DNA of 64,000 bases, taken from contig NZ_JAAIYO010000002.1 of assembly GCF_014930455.1 (NCBI RefSeq), positions 62,001-126,000 on the forward strand. The letters are read 5' to 3'. This document shows, one piece after another, positions 23,499 through 32,232 of the stretch (positions within the stretch are counted from its first letter, which is position 1; every line of letters begins with the position of its first letter). The stretch comes from Corallococcus soli (GTDB taxonomy: Bacteria > Myxococcota > Myxococcia > Myxococcales > Myxococcaceae). The translations under genes were made by a program, and so were the position numbers. The notes under the pieces are model-generated. The model saw only the letters and a list, made by a program, of their open reading frames with translations. It ran no database searches and was not told the DNA's origin.

Positions 23499-25907
23499 TC
23501 AGGGGTGCCGGGGACCCTCCGCGTCTCCGGACGCTTCGGTGAGCGCGGGCAGCGTGAAGAAGAACGCCGCGCCCCGCCCCGGTGGGCTCTCCACCCAGAC
23601 GCGGCCCCCGTGCGCATCCACCACGCCCTTGACGATGGCGAGCCCCAGCCCGACGCCCGCCTTGTGCGCGTGGATCGCCTGCCAGAAGCGATCAAACACA
23701 TGGGGCAGCGCTGTCGCGTCGATGCCCGGCCCCGTGTCCTCCACGCAGAAGCACACCTGTGCCTCCCGGCGCTCCGCCTTCAGGAGGATGCGGCCCCCCG
23801 GGGGCGTGAACTTGATGGCGTTGCCCACCAGGTTCTGGAAGACGCGCAGCACCCTCGCGCGATCCGCGCACACCCGCGGCAGGTCCGGCCCGAGCGACAC
23901 CTCCAGCCGCAGGGACTTGTCCGCCGCCAGCGGCTCGTTGAAGCCCTGCACCTGCCCGAGCAGCGCGGGCACGTCCAGCGTCTCCAGGTCCAACCCTGGC
24001 TGCCCCGACTCCACCCGCGCCACCTCCAGCAGGTCGTCGATGAGCCGGTCCATGTTGCCCACCACGAGGCGCACCTTGCGCAGCGCCTCCGTGACGCCAG
24101 GGCCGTTGTCTCCGTGGGCCAGCCGCCGCTCCGCGCCATTGCACAGCAGGGAGATGGTGTTCAGCGGCGCGCGCAGGTCGTGCGAGACAATGCCCAGGGT
24201 CTCGTCGCGCGTGGTGACGGCCTGCCGCGCGGTGCGGTACAGCCGCGCGTTCTCAAGCACCAGCGCCGCCCGCCGCGCCAGCTCCTGCACCAGGGACAGG
24301 TCCTGCGCTTCGTAGCGCAGGTCCGGACGCAGGGACACCAGCACCAGCACGCCCAGGGGACGCGCCTGGGTCATCAGGGGCACGGCCACCGCGGATTGCA
24401 CGCAAGGCGCGTCCCGGGAAGGCCCATGCAGGTGCACCACCGCCTCCGTGCGCAGGGCCTCCTCCACCATCCGCCCCAGCGCGCTCGCGGATCCCGCGCG
24501 GAACACCGCGTGCAGTGCGCCCTCCAGGTAGGGCGTCACCGCGGCGACCACGGTGGAGGGCTCCTCCCCATGGGGCCCGACCGGCGTGGCGATGGCGCAG
24601 CCGTCCGCGAGCGTGGGCACCGTGAGCTTCGCCACGGAGCGCGACACGTCCCCCCAGTCCAGGGAGCTCGCGCTGGCGGCGCTCACCTCGGAGAGGAAGT
24701 GGCTCCACAGCTCGGACCTGCGCTGCTCGGTGACGTCGCGGAAGTAGACGGTGAGCCCCTCGGGTGAGGGGTACGCGACGACGCGCAGCCACCGGTCCGC
24801 CAGGGCCGACGGCTGGTCCTCCTCCACCGGGGTGCCTGCCTGCGTCGCCCGGAGCAGCAGGGACTCCATCACCGCGCCGCGGGACTCGGAGAGGACCTCC
24901 GCCGGGCGCCAGCCCAGCAGGGCCTCGCGCATCCGCCCGAAGTGCGCCTCCGCGTGCCGGTTCACGTAGGTGAACCGGCCGTCCCGGTCGAACGCGGCGA
25001 AGCCGTCGGTGATGCGCTCGAGCACCGCGTTCAGCCGCTCGCGCGCGGTCTCCGCCTGCTCGCGCGCCGCCTCCTCGCGCGCCAGTCGCCACAGGGCCTC
25101 GCCGGCTTCATGGCGCCCGGTGATGTCCTCGTGGGCCACCACCAGGCGCAGCGGACCCTGGCCGACGAAGCGGGTGACGCGCATCAGGAACCAGCGCCGC
25201 CTGCCCCCGGGCTCATGGCACGGGTACTCCTGCAGGAACGACTCCGCGCGGCCGGTGATGATGTCGCGGATGCCCGCCGCGACGAAGGCGGCCTCCTCGG
25301 AGAACGCGCCCTGCGCGGCGTCCGTCACGCCCAGGTAGTCCGCGCCCACGCCGCACGCGCCCGAGTCCTCCGGGCAGCCGTTCTCCCGCGCGAAGCGCCG
25401 CCACGCGGCGTTGACGGCGAGGATGGTGCCCTGCCCGTCGAGGATGGCGATGTGCGTGGACAGCGAGTCGAGCGTGGAGCGCAGGAACTGCTCCGACTCA
25501 TGCAGTGCCTGCTCGGCCTGCTTGCGCGCGCTGATGTCCCGGCAGAAGACGAGGAGCCCCTGCTTGGAGGGGTAGGCCCGCACGCCCACCCAGGTCTCGA
25601 GCGGCGCGTAGAACGCCTCGAACGCGACGTCGACCCGCTTCGCGAGCGCCCGCTGGTACTCCTGCTCGAACACGGTGCCGCGCGCCTGGGGAAACTCCTT
25701 CAAGACCTTGCGTCCGATGAGCTCCGAGCGCGGGCGTTTGAGCAGCCACTCGGCCCGCGTGTTGACGTAGGTGAAGCGCCAGGTGCGGTCGAACGAGAAG
25801 ACCGCATCCGAGATGTGCTCCAGGATGTCGAGGGCGTGGCTGGGCCCTTCCTCGATGGCCGCCGTCCCCCCACCCGAGATCCGTCCCTGGCCCGGTCGCA
25901 AGATCAT
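23499..25907 (-). CDS. sensor histidine kinase with three PAS domains and a GAF domain
   Basis: 802 residues from the ATG at 25907; the frame also allows a GTG at 25949. In order: PAS (about 25-135), PAS with PAC (about 140-270), PAS (about 290-400), GAF (about 420-570), HisKA and HATPase_c. The phospho-acceptor is the His of I-V-S-H-D-L-R-A-P-L-N. ATP-binding boxes follow: N in F-Q-N-L-V-G-N-A-I-K-F, G1 in V-E-D-T-G-P-G-I, F in F-D-R-F-W-Q, and G2 in G-V-G-L-G-L-A-I-V-K. There is no transmembrane segment or receiver domain, so it is a soluble sensor. The C-terminal stop lies 20 bases from the convergent phosphoesterase. No response regulator is adjacent, so its partner is unknown. Confidence 0.92.
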   Translation of the reverse strand: MILRPGQGRISGGGTAAIEEGPSHALDILEHISDAVFSFDRTWRFTYVNTRAEWLLKRPRSELIGRKVLKEFPQARGTVFEQEYQRALAKRVDVAFEAFYAPLETWVGVRAYPSKQGLLVFCRDISARKQAEQALHESEQFLRSTLDSLSTHIAILDGQGTILAVNAAWRRFARENGCPEDSGACGVGADYLGVTDAAQGAFSEEAAFVAAGIRDIITGRAESFLQEYPCHEPGGRRRWFLMRVTRFVGQGPLRLVVAHEDITGRHEAGEALWRLAREEAAREQAETARERLNAVLERITDGFAAFDRDGRFTYVNRHAEAHFGRMREALLGWRPAEVLSESRGAVMESLLLRATQAGTPVEEDQPSALADRWLRVVAYPSPEGLTVYFRDVTEQRRSELWSHFLSEVSAASASSLDWGDVSRSVAKLTVPTLADGCAIATPVGPHGEEPSTVVAAVTPYLEGALHAVFRAGSASALGRMVEEALRTEAVVHLHGPSRDAPCVQSAVAVPLMTQARPLGVLVLVSLRPDLRYEAQDLSLVQELARRAALVLENARLYRTARQAVTTRDETLGIVSHDLRAPLNTISLLCNGAERRLAHGDNGPGVTEALRKVRLVVGNMDRLIDDLLEVARVESGQPGLDLETLDVPALLGQVQGFNEPLAADKSLRLEVSLGPDLPRVCADRARVLRVFQNLVGNAIKFTPPGGRILLKAERREAQVCFCVEDTGPGIDATALPHVFDRFWQAIHAHKAGVGLGLAIVKGVVDAHGGRVWVESPPGRGAAFFFTLPALTEASGDAEGPRHP

Positions 25908-26042
25908 CCACCACCCCGCCCATCCACCACCCTGGCCGACGGCGGGCACCGTGCCCGCTTCCCCATGAGGACCTCCCGAGAGAAGACGTCCTGATGAAGT
26001 ATGCGCCCTGTGGCTTCAGTGCAGCCCCGCCTGAGCGCCCCC

Positions 26043-26068
26043 GCTGACCCCTCGCCCGGAGGGTCAGC
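26043..26068 (-). terminator. hairpin downstream of the secretion-tip operon
   Basis: On either strand GCTGACCC-C-TC pairs with GAGGGTCAGC around a five-base GCCCG loop, giving ten pairs with one bulged C. It lies about 100 bases beyond the stop of the TIGR02270 gene. No T-tract is present, so it may act in Rho-dependent termination or mRNA 3'-end protection instead. Confidence 0.35.
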
Positions 26069-26167
26069 CCGGGATGCGCCGCCACATCGCTCCGCAGGTC
26101 GTGGCTCCGGGGAACCCGGAAGGGGAGCGGGAACAGGGCTTGCGCGCGGTGGATGCTTCCGGAGGGC

Positions 26168-27466
26168 TCAGCCCCGGAGCGCTTCGGCGAACGGCCGGCT
26201 CCACGAAGCGGCCGGAGCCGCGCGGGCGGCCTTCAATGCGGCGAGCTGCTGGGGCATGAACGCGCGGGTCGGCACCTGGACCGCGCCCCGGCTGCGCAGC
26301 GCCAGCTCCAGGGCCAGCGCATGGCGTCGCCGCATGGGCGAGGTGAGGAGCGCCTCAAGCAGGGCCTGGACGGTGAAGGGCTGACCGGAGAGGTAGCGCT
26401 GCTTCGCGTCCATCCGCTTGCGTGCCTCGCTCCACCACTCCGACACCGCCTGGGGCTGGGGCAGGGGCAGGGCATCCTCGGGCTTCGACGTCAGGTCCGC
26501 GTCGAGGTCCTCCTCCTCGATGGGAGGATGCGCCGTGTCCTCTTCGTCGCGTGCGACCGCGTACTGTTCCGTGAGGCCCAGCCCCGTGATGGCGCTGAAG
26601 GCCTCGCCCGCGAGCGCCGCGACGGGCGGATGCCGCATCAACTCCACACAGGCATCGGCGGCGGCGACGCGGCCGGAGAAGCCGAGCGCCCACAGCACGT
26701 CCGGCTGGCGCTTCGTGTCGGAGAGCAACTCCAGCAGTCGCTTCGTGTCCCGCTCCTCCCCGCTCATGCCCAGGAGCAGGAGGGGCAGCCGGTCGCCGGG
26801 CGCGCGCGCGCTGGCCAGGGTCTGACAGGCGGCCCAGGCGCCGCGATGGCCTTCCATCAGCCCCGCGACGAGGGCGGCCTCCCGCAGCGCGGGCTCGCTG
26901 GAGTCGAGCGAGCGCTGGAGCACCGCGGGCTCCAGCGGCAGCCGGGCGCGGCTGGCGGCGCGCAGGGCGGCGGCGGCAACCCCAGGCTCCGGGTGCGTGA
27001 GGAACGGCGTGCACAGCGGGGCCGTGGCGAGCCCCTGGGCGCCCAGCGTGTCGAGCACCAGGGCGAGCCGTACGGGGACGGCGTCCTCCTTCAGGAGCGA
27101 AGGCAGGGCGGCGGGAATGCACGCGGCGGGGGACAGCTCCAGGGCGCGCTGGAGGGCCGCGAGCGCCGGGGGCTCCGCCGAGGACAGGGCGGCGAGCACC
27201 GCGGCGGGGCCGTCCGTCGTCTCGGCCAGGAGCAGCGCCAGGGCCGCCGCGACGATGTGCTCGTGCTCTCCGCTCAGCGCGGGCACCAGGAGGCGCGTCG
27301 CGACGGGCCCACCGCCCAGCACCAGCCCGTCGACGTGCGCGGCGACGGGCTCCTCCAGCTCCGCGACCTCCTCCAGCGTGAAGTCGGGTGCGTCGAGCGC
27401 CTTCTCCCACTGGCTCCACCGGAACGCGGCTTCGTCGAGGTGGGTCTCGTAGATGTCCCAGCGCAT
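26168..27466 (-). CDS. TIGR02270-family protein (HEAT-like helical repeats)
   Basis: 432 residues, starting four bases after the DUF6484 stop. The opening M-R-W-D-I-Y-E-T-H-L-D-E-A-A-F-R-W matches the TIGR02270 family, found in myxobacteria and other proteobacteria beside PAAR/DUF4150 genes. The remainder is a run of short helical, Ala/Leu-rich HEAT-like repeats with an acidic insert near 335 (E-E-E-D-L-D-A-D). There is no signal peptide. Context suggests an adaptor or loading factor for a type VI-like secretion tip, but no biochemistry is known to me. Family name is recalled from pattern and should be checked. Confidence 0.75.
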   Translation of the reverse strand: MRWDIYETHLDEAAFRWSQWEKALDAPDFTLEEVAELEEPVAAHVDGLVLGGGPVATRLLVPALSGEHEHIVAAALALLLAETTDGPAAVLAALSSAEPPALAALQRALELSPAACIPAALPSLLKEDAVPVRLALVLDTLGAQGLATAPLCTPFLTHPEPGVAAAALRAASRARLPLEPAVLQRSLDSSEPALREAALVAGLMEGHRGAWAACQTLASARAPGDRLPLLLLGMSGEERDTKRLLELLSDTKRQPDVLWALGFSGRVAAADACVELMRHPPVAALAGEAFSAITGLGLTEQYAVARDEEDTAHPPIEEEDLDADLTSKPEDALPLPQPQAVSEWWSEARKRMDAKQRYLSGQPFTVQALLEALLTSPMRRRHALALELALRSRGAVQVPTRAFMPQQLAALKAARAAPAASWSRPFAEALRG

Positions 27467-27470
27467 GGGT

Positions 27471-27998
27471 CTAGTTGATCTCCACGGAGCCGCCCTTGAT
27501 GCGGTGGGTGCCGGTGGCGCGGGACTCCAGGTAGGTGCCCTTCACGATGACCTTGCCGTTGCGCCGCAGGGTGATGCTGGCCTCGCCGCACTTGAGGACG
27601 ATCTCGTCCTGCCCTTCGATGACCACGCGCTTGCCGTCCACATGGGCCTCGGTGGGAACCCGGGCTGGCTCGGGAGCGGCCGGGGCCTCCAGCAGCGCAT
27701 CCAGCAGCGGCGTGGCGCTGGGCTCCTGGATGAGCCCCATGATGAAGGGCAGCCCCGGGTCGCCGTTCTCGAAGAGGAGGACGACCTTCTGCTTCCGGGC
27801 CACGGCCTCTCGCAGGGCCTGGGCGTCCACCACCACGGCGAGCCGGGCGGGCACGGGGCCGGCGGTGTTGCCCGGGAAGTCGACGAGGACGGCGCCCGAG
27901 GCCTCCAGTCCGGAGAGCTGACCCGCACGGCTGCCAAGGATGGGCGCGGGAGCGTCCCGCTCCGGGGTGAGGGGCTTCCTGTCAGGCGGTGTGCTCAT
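27471..27998 (-). CDS. DUF6484-like protein with VgrG-type C-terminal beta repeat
   Basis: 175 residues, with GGAGGCC before the ATG. The first part is unstructured and charged. The middle is an OB-like stretch (V-L-V-D-F-P-G-N, A-R-L-A-V-V-V, K-V-V-L-L-F-E-N-G-D-P). The last 50 residues run V-I-E-G-Q-D-E-I-V-L-K-C-G, S-I-T-L-R-R-N-G-K-V-I-V-K-G, R-I-K-G-G-S-V-E-I-N. That ending is the pattern seen at the tip of VgrG spikes. This fits the DUF6484 group, which is encoded beside DUF4150 and TIGR02270 genes. It is probably a spike or tip accessory for exporting effectors. Confidence 0.78.
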   Translation of the reverse strand: MSTPPDRKPLTPERDAPAPILGSRAGQLSGLEASGAVLVDFPGNTAGPVPARLAVVVDAQALREAVARKQKVVLLFENGDPGLPFIMGLIQEPSATPLLDALLEAPAAPEPARVPTEAHVDGKRVVIEGQDEIVLKCGEASITLRRNGKVIVKGTYLESRATGTHRIKGGSVEIN

Positions 27999-28019
27999 GG
28001 GGTGGCCTCCGGCGGGGGA

Positions 28020-28484
28020 CTAGATGTCGTGATCGCAGACGAGGCACTTGGGTGGGGCTTCGCTGCCCGCCATGGCCATGACGGGCCCTTGCATGACGGG
28101 GAAGGGAGGCGTGTTCTTGTCGTTGTGGAGCATGAGGTCGAAGGCGCGCGCCACGTTCTTGCCTTCGAACTTCACGTCGAAGGAGTAGTTGACGAACTCG
28201 GCCTTGCCCTTGGTCTTGTTGGAAGCCACGCCGCCGCCGGCGGTCCCTGCCTCGTCGCCGGTGCTCATCTTGAAGTTGGAGTCCTTCACGCACACGGGGT
28301 TGCCGGCCACGGACACCTTCTTGGTGCCCTTGTCGGTGTCGGAGGACTTCGCCACGTTGGGGTAGGGAATGGGCACGGGCCCGGCGGGGCTGGGCGTCTT
28401 GCACACGTCCGGGAAGGCCATGGTGACACCGCCACTGTCCTTGGTGACGACAGACATCTTGTTCACACCGGTGTTGACGGGCAT
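28020..28484 (-). CDS. PAAR-like protein (DUF4150)
   Basis: 154 residues, with GGAGGAATT before the ATG. The DUF4150 core is evident: F-P-D-V-C-K-T-P-S-P-A-G-P-V-P-I-P-Y-P-N near 24, S-V-A-G-N-P-V-C near 58, and A-G-T-A-G-G-G-V-A-S near 82. The short Cys-containing end (K-C-L-V-C-D-H) is typical too. PAAR proteins form the sharp cap of type VI secretion spikes and carry effectors. It is first of the three-gene minus-strand operon and divergent from the toxin operon, which suggests joint function. Confidence 0.88.
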   Translation of the reverse strand: MPVNTGVNKMSVVTKDSGGVTMAFPDVCKTPSPAGPVPIPYPNVAKSSDTDKGTKKVSVAGNPVCVKDSNFKMSTGDEAGTAGGGVASNKTKGKAEFVNYSFDVKFEGKNVARAFDLMLHNDKNTPPFPVMQGPVMAMAGSEAPPKCLVCDHDI

Positions 28485-28748
28485 GGCCAATTCCTCCAGG
28501 GCGCATGATAGCGCGCGGAAGGGCTGAACGCTCACGGGGCGTGGATTTTGCTGACAAGGGTGAGGTGCCCACATCCAGGGCTGGTTACATCCCACCACCC
28601 TGTGCCGTCTGAGCTGGGCTTCGAGAAGCAGGTGTCCAGGAAGGTCATGGACAGGACGCCAGAGGAGGCCCAGACTTCGCCGGGCGCCAGGGGCCTTGAA
28701 TGGGCTTCCAGGGAACGTTGAACGCGAACCGCCATGGCCTGATGAAGG
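28485..28748. other. divergent intergenic region between tip and toxin operons
   Basis: 264 bases between the start codons of the PAAR-like and KAS-like genes. Base composition is lower in G+C than in most of the window. I could not find a clear -35/-10 pair or a convincing palindrome. Short minus-strand and plus-strand frames cross it but none looks coding. Two promoters should lie here. Confidence 0.45.
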
Positions 28749-29861
28749 ATGGACGCGTTGGACCTCGTCATCACCAGCCTGGGGATGGTCTCGTCTGTGG
28801 GACGGGATGTCGTGATGGCCTGCGCGGCCATTCGTGCTGGAATTGCCTGCGCCCAACCGCTCACCTACTTCGAGGTGCTCGACGAAGCCTCACAGGAGAT
28901 GGAGCCAGTCACCGGCCATCCCATACGTGGGCTCACCGAGGGCTTCACCCTCATCGGCCGCTGGCTGCTGCTCGCCCGTGCTTGTGTGGCCGACTTATTC
29001 CATCAGGGCGCGCTTCCGGATGCCACCCATGCCTCCTTCTGGCGCGCGACGGGAATACGAGTCGTCACGCCGTACCATGGGGATGAGCGGTTTGGCGTCG
29101 AAGCAAGCGATGCTGCCCCCTCCAGGGAGCCCATCCGGAGGGCCTACCTTCAGCCGCTTCTCGAAGCACTGCGGCTGCCCATTGACGAGCGCAACGCCGA
29201 CCTCCTCTGTCAAGGCCCCTCGGGGGCAATCCAGTCCATCCATGAGGCCAGCGGATGGATGGAGGCGCGTGGGCTGGAGCGGATGCTCGTCATCGCGGCC
29301 GATTCCTATTGTGACCCACTGACGCTGGAGTGGCTCGCAGGATACCGAAGGCTCAAGACGCCGGAAAATCCTCAGGGCCTGATGCCAGGTGAGGCAGGTG
29401 CCTGCTTCCTGCTGGAATCGGCAGCGAGTGCTCGTCGGAGGAGTCCCTCAATGTGTTTTGCCATCGCCAGCGCGGCGATTCGGGTGGAACAGAATCACTT
29501 CTTCAGCCGAAAACCCAATACCGGAATCGCGCTGGCGGAGGCCCTGGAGGAGACCGTGGCTGGCGCCATGCCCAGGGCGCCTTTCGCGGGCTGCATGGTG
29601 TCAGACCTGAATGGCGAGAACTGGCGTGCGAATGAGTGGGGCTACGCCCGGATTCGGCTGGCTCAGTGGTTCGCGGAGGGACCTTCTTTGATGCTGCCAG
29701 CGGTTTCCGTGGGGGATACGGGGGCGGCCAGCGGTGCTGGCAGCGTGTGCGTGGCCGCCAGGGCCCTCGCGCGAGGATATGCGAGAGGTGCGCAGATCCT
29801 GGTGGTTTCCAGTTCGGAACGTGGGCACGTCGGCGCGATGTGCCTGTCCATGAAAGGATGA
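28749..29861 (+). CDS. degenerate beta-ketoacyl-synthase-like protein of the toxin operon
   Basis: 370 residues. The thiolase-superfamily plan is visible: V-I-T-S-L-G-M-V-S-S-V-G at the start, A-S-G-W-M-E-A-R-G-L-E-R near 166 leading to L-V-I-A-A-D-S-Y, P-G-E-A-G-A-C-F-L-L-E near 213, and a G-D-T-G-A-A-S-G-A-G loop at 322-331. None of the catalytic positions survives. The Cys site reads Q-G-P-S-G (155-159), the first His site D-L-N-G-E (286-290), and the second has Asp for His in V-G-D-T-G. It should therefore be a scaffold or chaperone. Similar proteins occur between PAAR-like and AHH toxin genes. Third-position G+C is lower than in flanking genes. Confidence 0.78.
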   Translation: MDALDLVITSLGMVSSVGRDVVMACAAIRAGIACAQPLTYFEVLDEASQEMEPVTGHPIRGLTEGFTLIGRWLLLARACVADLFHQGALPDATHASFWRATGIRVVTPYHGDERFGVEASDAAPSREPIRRAYLQPLLEALRLPIDERNADLLCQGPSGAIQSIHEASGWMEARGLERMLVIAADSYCDPLTLEWLAGYRRLKTPENPQGLMPGEAGACFLLESAASARRRSPSMCFAIASAAIRVEQNHFFSRKPNTGIALAEALEETVAGAMPRAPFAGCMVSDLNGENWRANEWGYARIRLAQWFAEGPSLMLPAVSVGDTGAASGAGSVCVAARALARGYARGAQILVVSSSERGHVGAMCLSMKG

Positions 29862-29864
29862 ACC

Positions 29865-30725
29865 GTGTCGGATCCTTCCGCGCAGCAGCATGAAGAGGAC
29901 GTAGCACACAGGATTCATGTCAGCGTCAAGAACACGACCGAAGGCGGAAGATGTCTCAACCGCCACATCGCCGCGTGGGAGCCCTTGACCTGCTCCCACC
30001 GCTGGCAGGCCTTCAAGCATGCCCTGGAGGACGCCCACCTCTACAACTGGCCGGCCTACAAGAAGCTCGCTCGGGGCAAGGAGATCCGCACAGACGCGAT
30101 GCGGAACCACACCAGCAAGAGCGGGACCCTCTACCCCATCTTCCCCGAAGGGTATCGGTTCCTGCTCAAAGCTCCGAAACAAGGTGACTGGGACGTCTCC
30201 GAGTCCGTGGCCAGCAAGAACTTCAAGTGGGACTACCGGACTCCATACATCCACAATGGCCACCATGTCGTCACCAACAGCCAACTCCGAGGTGCCGCCA
30301 ACAAGCTTGAGAAGAAGTTTCCGAACGCCACCCTCATTGTTCGTCGAGGACTGGCAAGGGCCGGCTACAATTTGAACCACAAGCTCAACATGGTCATCCT
30401 GCCAATGGACAGGAAGGTGGCGGGTGCGCTGAATCTTCCTCGTCACCTCATCACGTTCCTGTATCGGGATCACCGCTCGTACAGCGACTTCGTAGGGAAG
30501 CGCCTGGACAAGATCATGCGTTCCTACGAAGGCGAGCTGCGCAAGTATGTTCGCAAGGACAAGGAACACACGAAGCTGGCCCATGAGCTGGCCAAGGAGC
30601 AGCTTGAGATGCTCTCCGCGGAAATCTATTCGCAGATTGTCGCACGCCAGAACAAGGAGGAGCGCGAGGGAGGTACTCCAGGATATACGGGGACGCTGGA
30701 TACCCTCATCAATGGGATGCCATGA
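29865..30725 (+). CDS. AHH-family nuclease toxin
   Basis: 286 residues from a GTG start four bases after the preceding gene. The AHH signature is clear: N-G-H-H-V-V-T at 131-137, Y-N-L-N-H-K-L-N-M-V-I-L-P at 168-180, and L-P-R-H-L at 191-195 followed by D-H-R-S-Y-S-D-F-V. AHH domains are predicted His-His metal nucleases of the HNH/endonuclease VII fold, used as toxins in polymorphic and type VI effectors. The N-terminal 120 residues are charged and have no known trafficking domain. It lacks a signal peptide, so delivery probably depends on the neighbouring PAAR-like tip. The stop overlaps the Imm11 start (ATGA). Confidence 0.87.
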   Translation: MSDPSAQQHEEDVAHRIHVSVKNTTEGGRCLNRHIAAWEPLTCSHRWQAFKHALEDAHLYNWPAYKKLARGKEIRTDAMRNHTSKSGTLYPIFPEGYRFLLKAPKQGDWDVSESVASKNFKWDYRTPYIHNGHHVVTNSQLRGAANKLEKKFPNATLIVRRGLARAGYNLNHKLNMVILPMDRKVAGALNLPRHLITFLYRDHRSYSDFVGKRLDKIMRSYEGELRKYVRKDKEHTKLAHELAKEQLEMLSAEIYSQIVARQNKEEREGGTPGYTGTLDTLINGMP

Positions 30726-31309
30726 AATTCTTCGAGCTGGAGACACTGGGCGATCTCAACGACGCCGAGTTGCTGTTCTTGGACCAGGAGCCGGAGGTGA
30801 TGGGGCTGGACGGGTATTGCCTGGCTGCGGGTGAGCGTCTTGGAGACGGATATCCCGAGGAGGTGAAGCTCCAATCAGGCGAGGATCGCCCAGGTATCCA
30901 ACTCTCCTCGGTGCTGGGAAACAACTTCAACTACCTCATCGTGTGCAGCGCGATGAAGGACGTCATCGCGGCGACCTGTCCGAAGGATACCCTCGAATGC
31001 CTGCCCTTCACCCTCCTGGACCCTCGGGGGCGCGTTCGCAGTCAGGACTACTTCTTCATCAATCCGATCGGCGGCGTGGACGGCGTGGATGCCAAGGCCA
31101 GTGACATCAAGTACCACCGTAGCGGTGCCATCGTCGGCATCCGTAAGCTGGTTCTGGATCCGGAGAAACTGCGCGGCGCTCCCTCGCTCTTCCGCCTCCA
31201 GCAAGACCTGCAACTCTACGTGGTGAGTGAACCTCTGGCCCGGACGTTCCAGGAGCGGGGCTTCAGCAACGTGGTGCTGCGGGAACTGGCGGTTTCCACG
31301 ACATCCTGA
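30722..31309 (+). CDS. Imm11-family immunity protein
   Basis: 195 residues, coupled to the toxin gene by an ATGA overlap. The Imm11 (DUF1629) pattern appears in M-K-F-F-E-L at the start, P-x-x-V-x-L-Q-S-G-E near 48, D-V-I-A-A-T-C near 80, the C-L-P-F-T-L segment, D-Y-F-F-I-N-P near 109, and a closing L-Y-V-V-S-E-P-L-A-R-T-F near 164. These proteins usually sit directly after AHH or related nuclease toxins and block them by binding. Tight coupling to the upstream gene supports this pairing. Confidence 0.82.
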   Translation: MKFFELETLGDLNDAELLFLDQEPEVMGLDGYCLAAGERLGDGYPEEVKLQSGEDRPGIQLSSVLGNNFNYLIVCSAMKDVIAATCPKDTLECLPFTLLDPRGRVRSQDYFFINPIGGVDGVDAKASDIKYHRSGAIVGIRKLVLDPEKLRGAPSLFRLQQDLQLYVVSEPLARTFQERGFSNVVLRELAVSTTS

Positions 31310-32104
31310 ATGCACTGCCTGGAAGGGGATCCCGTGGCGTCGAAGTTCCTATCTGTCTTCATTGACAATGCGCTTGGCGAAAACGAAGAGCTGCTTCCGG
31401 CCTTTCTTGCTGGCAGGGGCGGAATGAAGGAGGCCCTCCGATTCAGCCAGAACTTTCGGATCGCGGGCATTGGCTCGTTATTGATGTCTGGCAGCCCTGC
31501 CCACTTTCATGAGTGTCTGCATGCCAGCGCACGTGCCTTCGCTCACTTCGCCCGTTCCTCCCCCGGGGCAAACCTGACCAGCCGTTCGCAGCCGTTCTTC
31601 GACGCGGTCGCCTGTGGAGACACCGAAGCTGCGCGTGTGATCGCACGCCTCGCTCCTCGGGCTTGCGATAGGAATCGCGAGTACGAGGAGGACTTCCTCT
31701 TCGTCCGCTTCCTCATGGACCATTGCTTCTTGGATATGGATTGGCGTGACGGGAAGGCCCAGCTTGAGCGCTACGAGGAGGTCCTTGCAGGCTCGCTGGA
31801 TGTGCGGCTCGATGTGTGTCAAGCCCTGGCGGCGGCGGCGGATGGAGCCCGTTTCGACGAAGCACTCACACGGATGATGGAGGCGCGGGAACTCCGTTTC
31901 CAGAGGCTCGGTGAGAAGGAAACGGTCGCCGAGGAGGTGCTCGCGACGGAGGGCTACGTCTCCGTGGAAGGGCTCGCGCTGGTCCGCCTTGCTGTTTCGA
32001 AGGGGCTGCATCCGCAGGAGGACTTCCTGTTCATCCCCTCTGTGGCGCTCGACGAGGTTCACCTTCGCTACCGCCCAGACTCCTGGAAGCACTTCTTTAC
32101 ATAG
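31310..32104 (+). CDS. Imm49-like immunity protein
   Basis: 264 residues, with the ATG immediately after the stop of the Imm11 gene. The pattern R-E-Y-E-E-D-F-L-F-V-R-F-L near 123, Y-V-S-V-E-G-L-A-L-V-R-L-A near 217, and the closing E-D-F-L-F-I-P-S resembles the Imm49 family, a helical immunity protein of about this length. It may protect against a second toxin that is not in the window, or complement Imm11. The Imm49 assignment comes from remembered pattern and should be verified. The gene has a lower G+C third position than most of the window. Confidence 0.68.
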   Translation: MHCLEGDPVASKFLSVFIDNALGENEELLPAFLAGRGGMKEALRFSQNFRIAGIGSLLMSGSPAHFHECLHASARAFAHFARSSPGANLTSRSQPFFDAVACGDTEAARVIARLAPRACDRNREYEEDFLFVRFLMDHCFLDMDWRDGKAQLERYEEVLAGSLDVRLDVCQALAAAADGARFDEALTRMMEARELRFQRLGEKETVAEEVLATEGYVSVEGLALVRLAVSKGLHPQEDFLFIPSVALDEVHLRYRPDSWKHFFT

Positions 32105-32232
32105 GAGATGCCGGTAGGCCGGAGTCAATGTATCCCAATGCTTGCCCCACGATGCGCAAGCGCCTCCGCGGGCACGGGGCTGTCCCCGCGCCAAGAAGGC
32201 CGCGAGAACGCTCCGTGCATGGAAGGCCCGCT

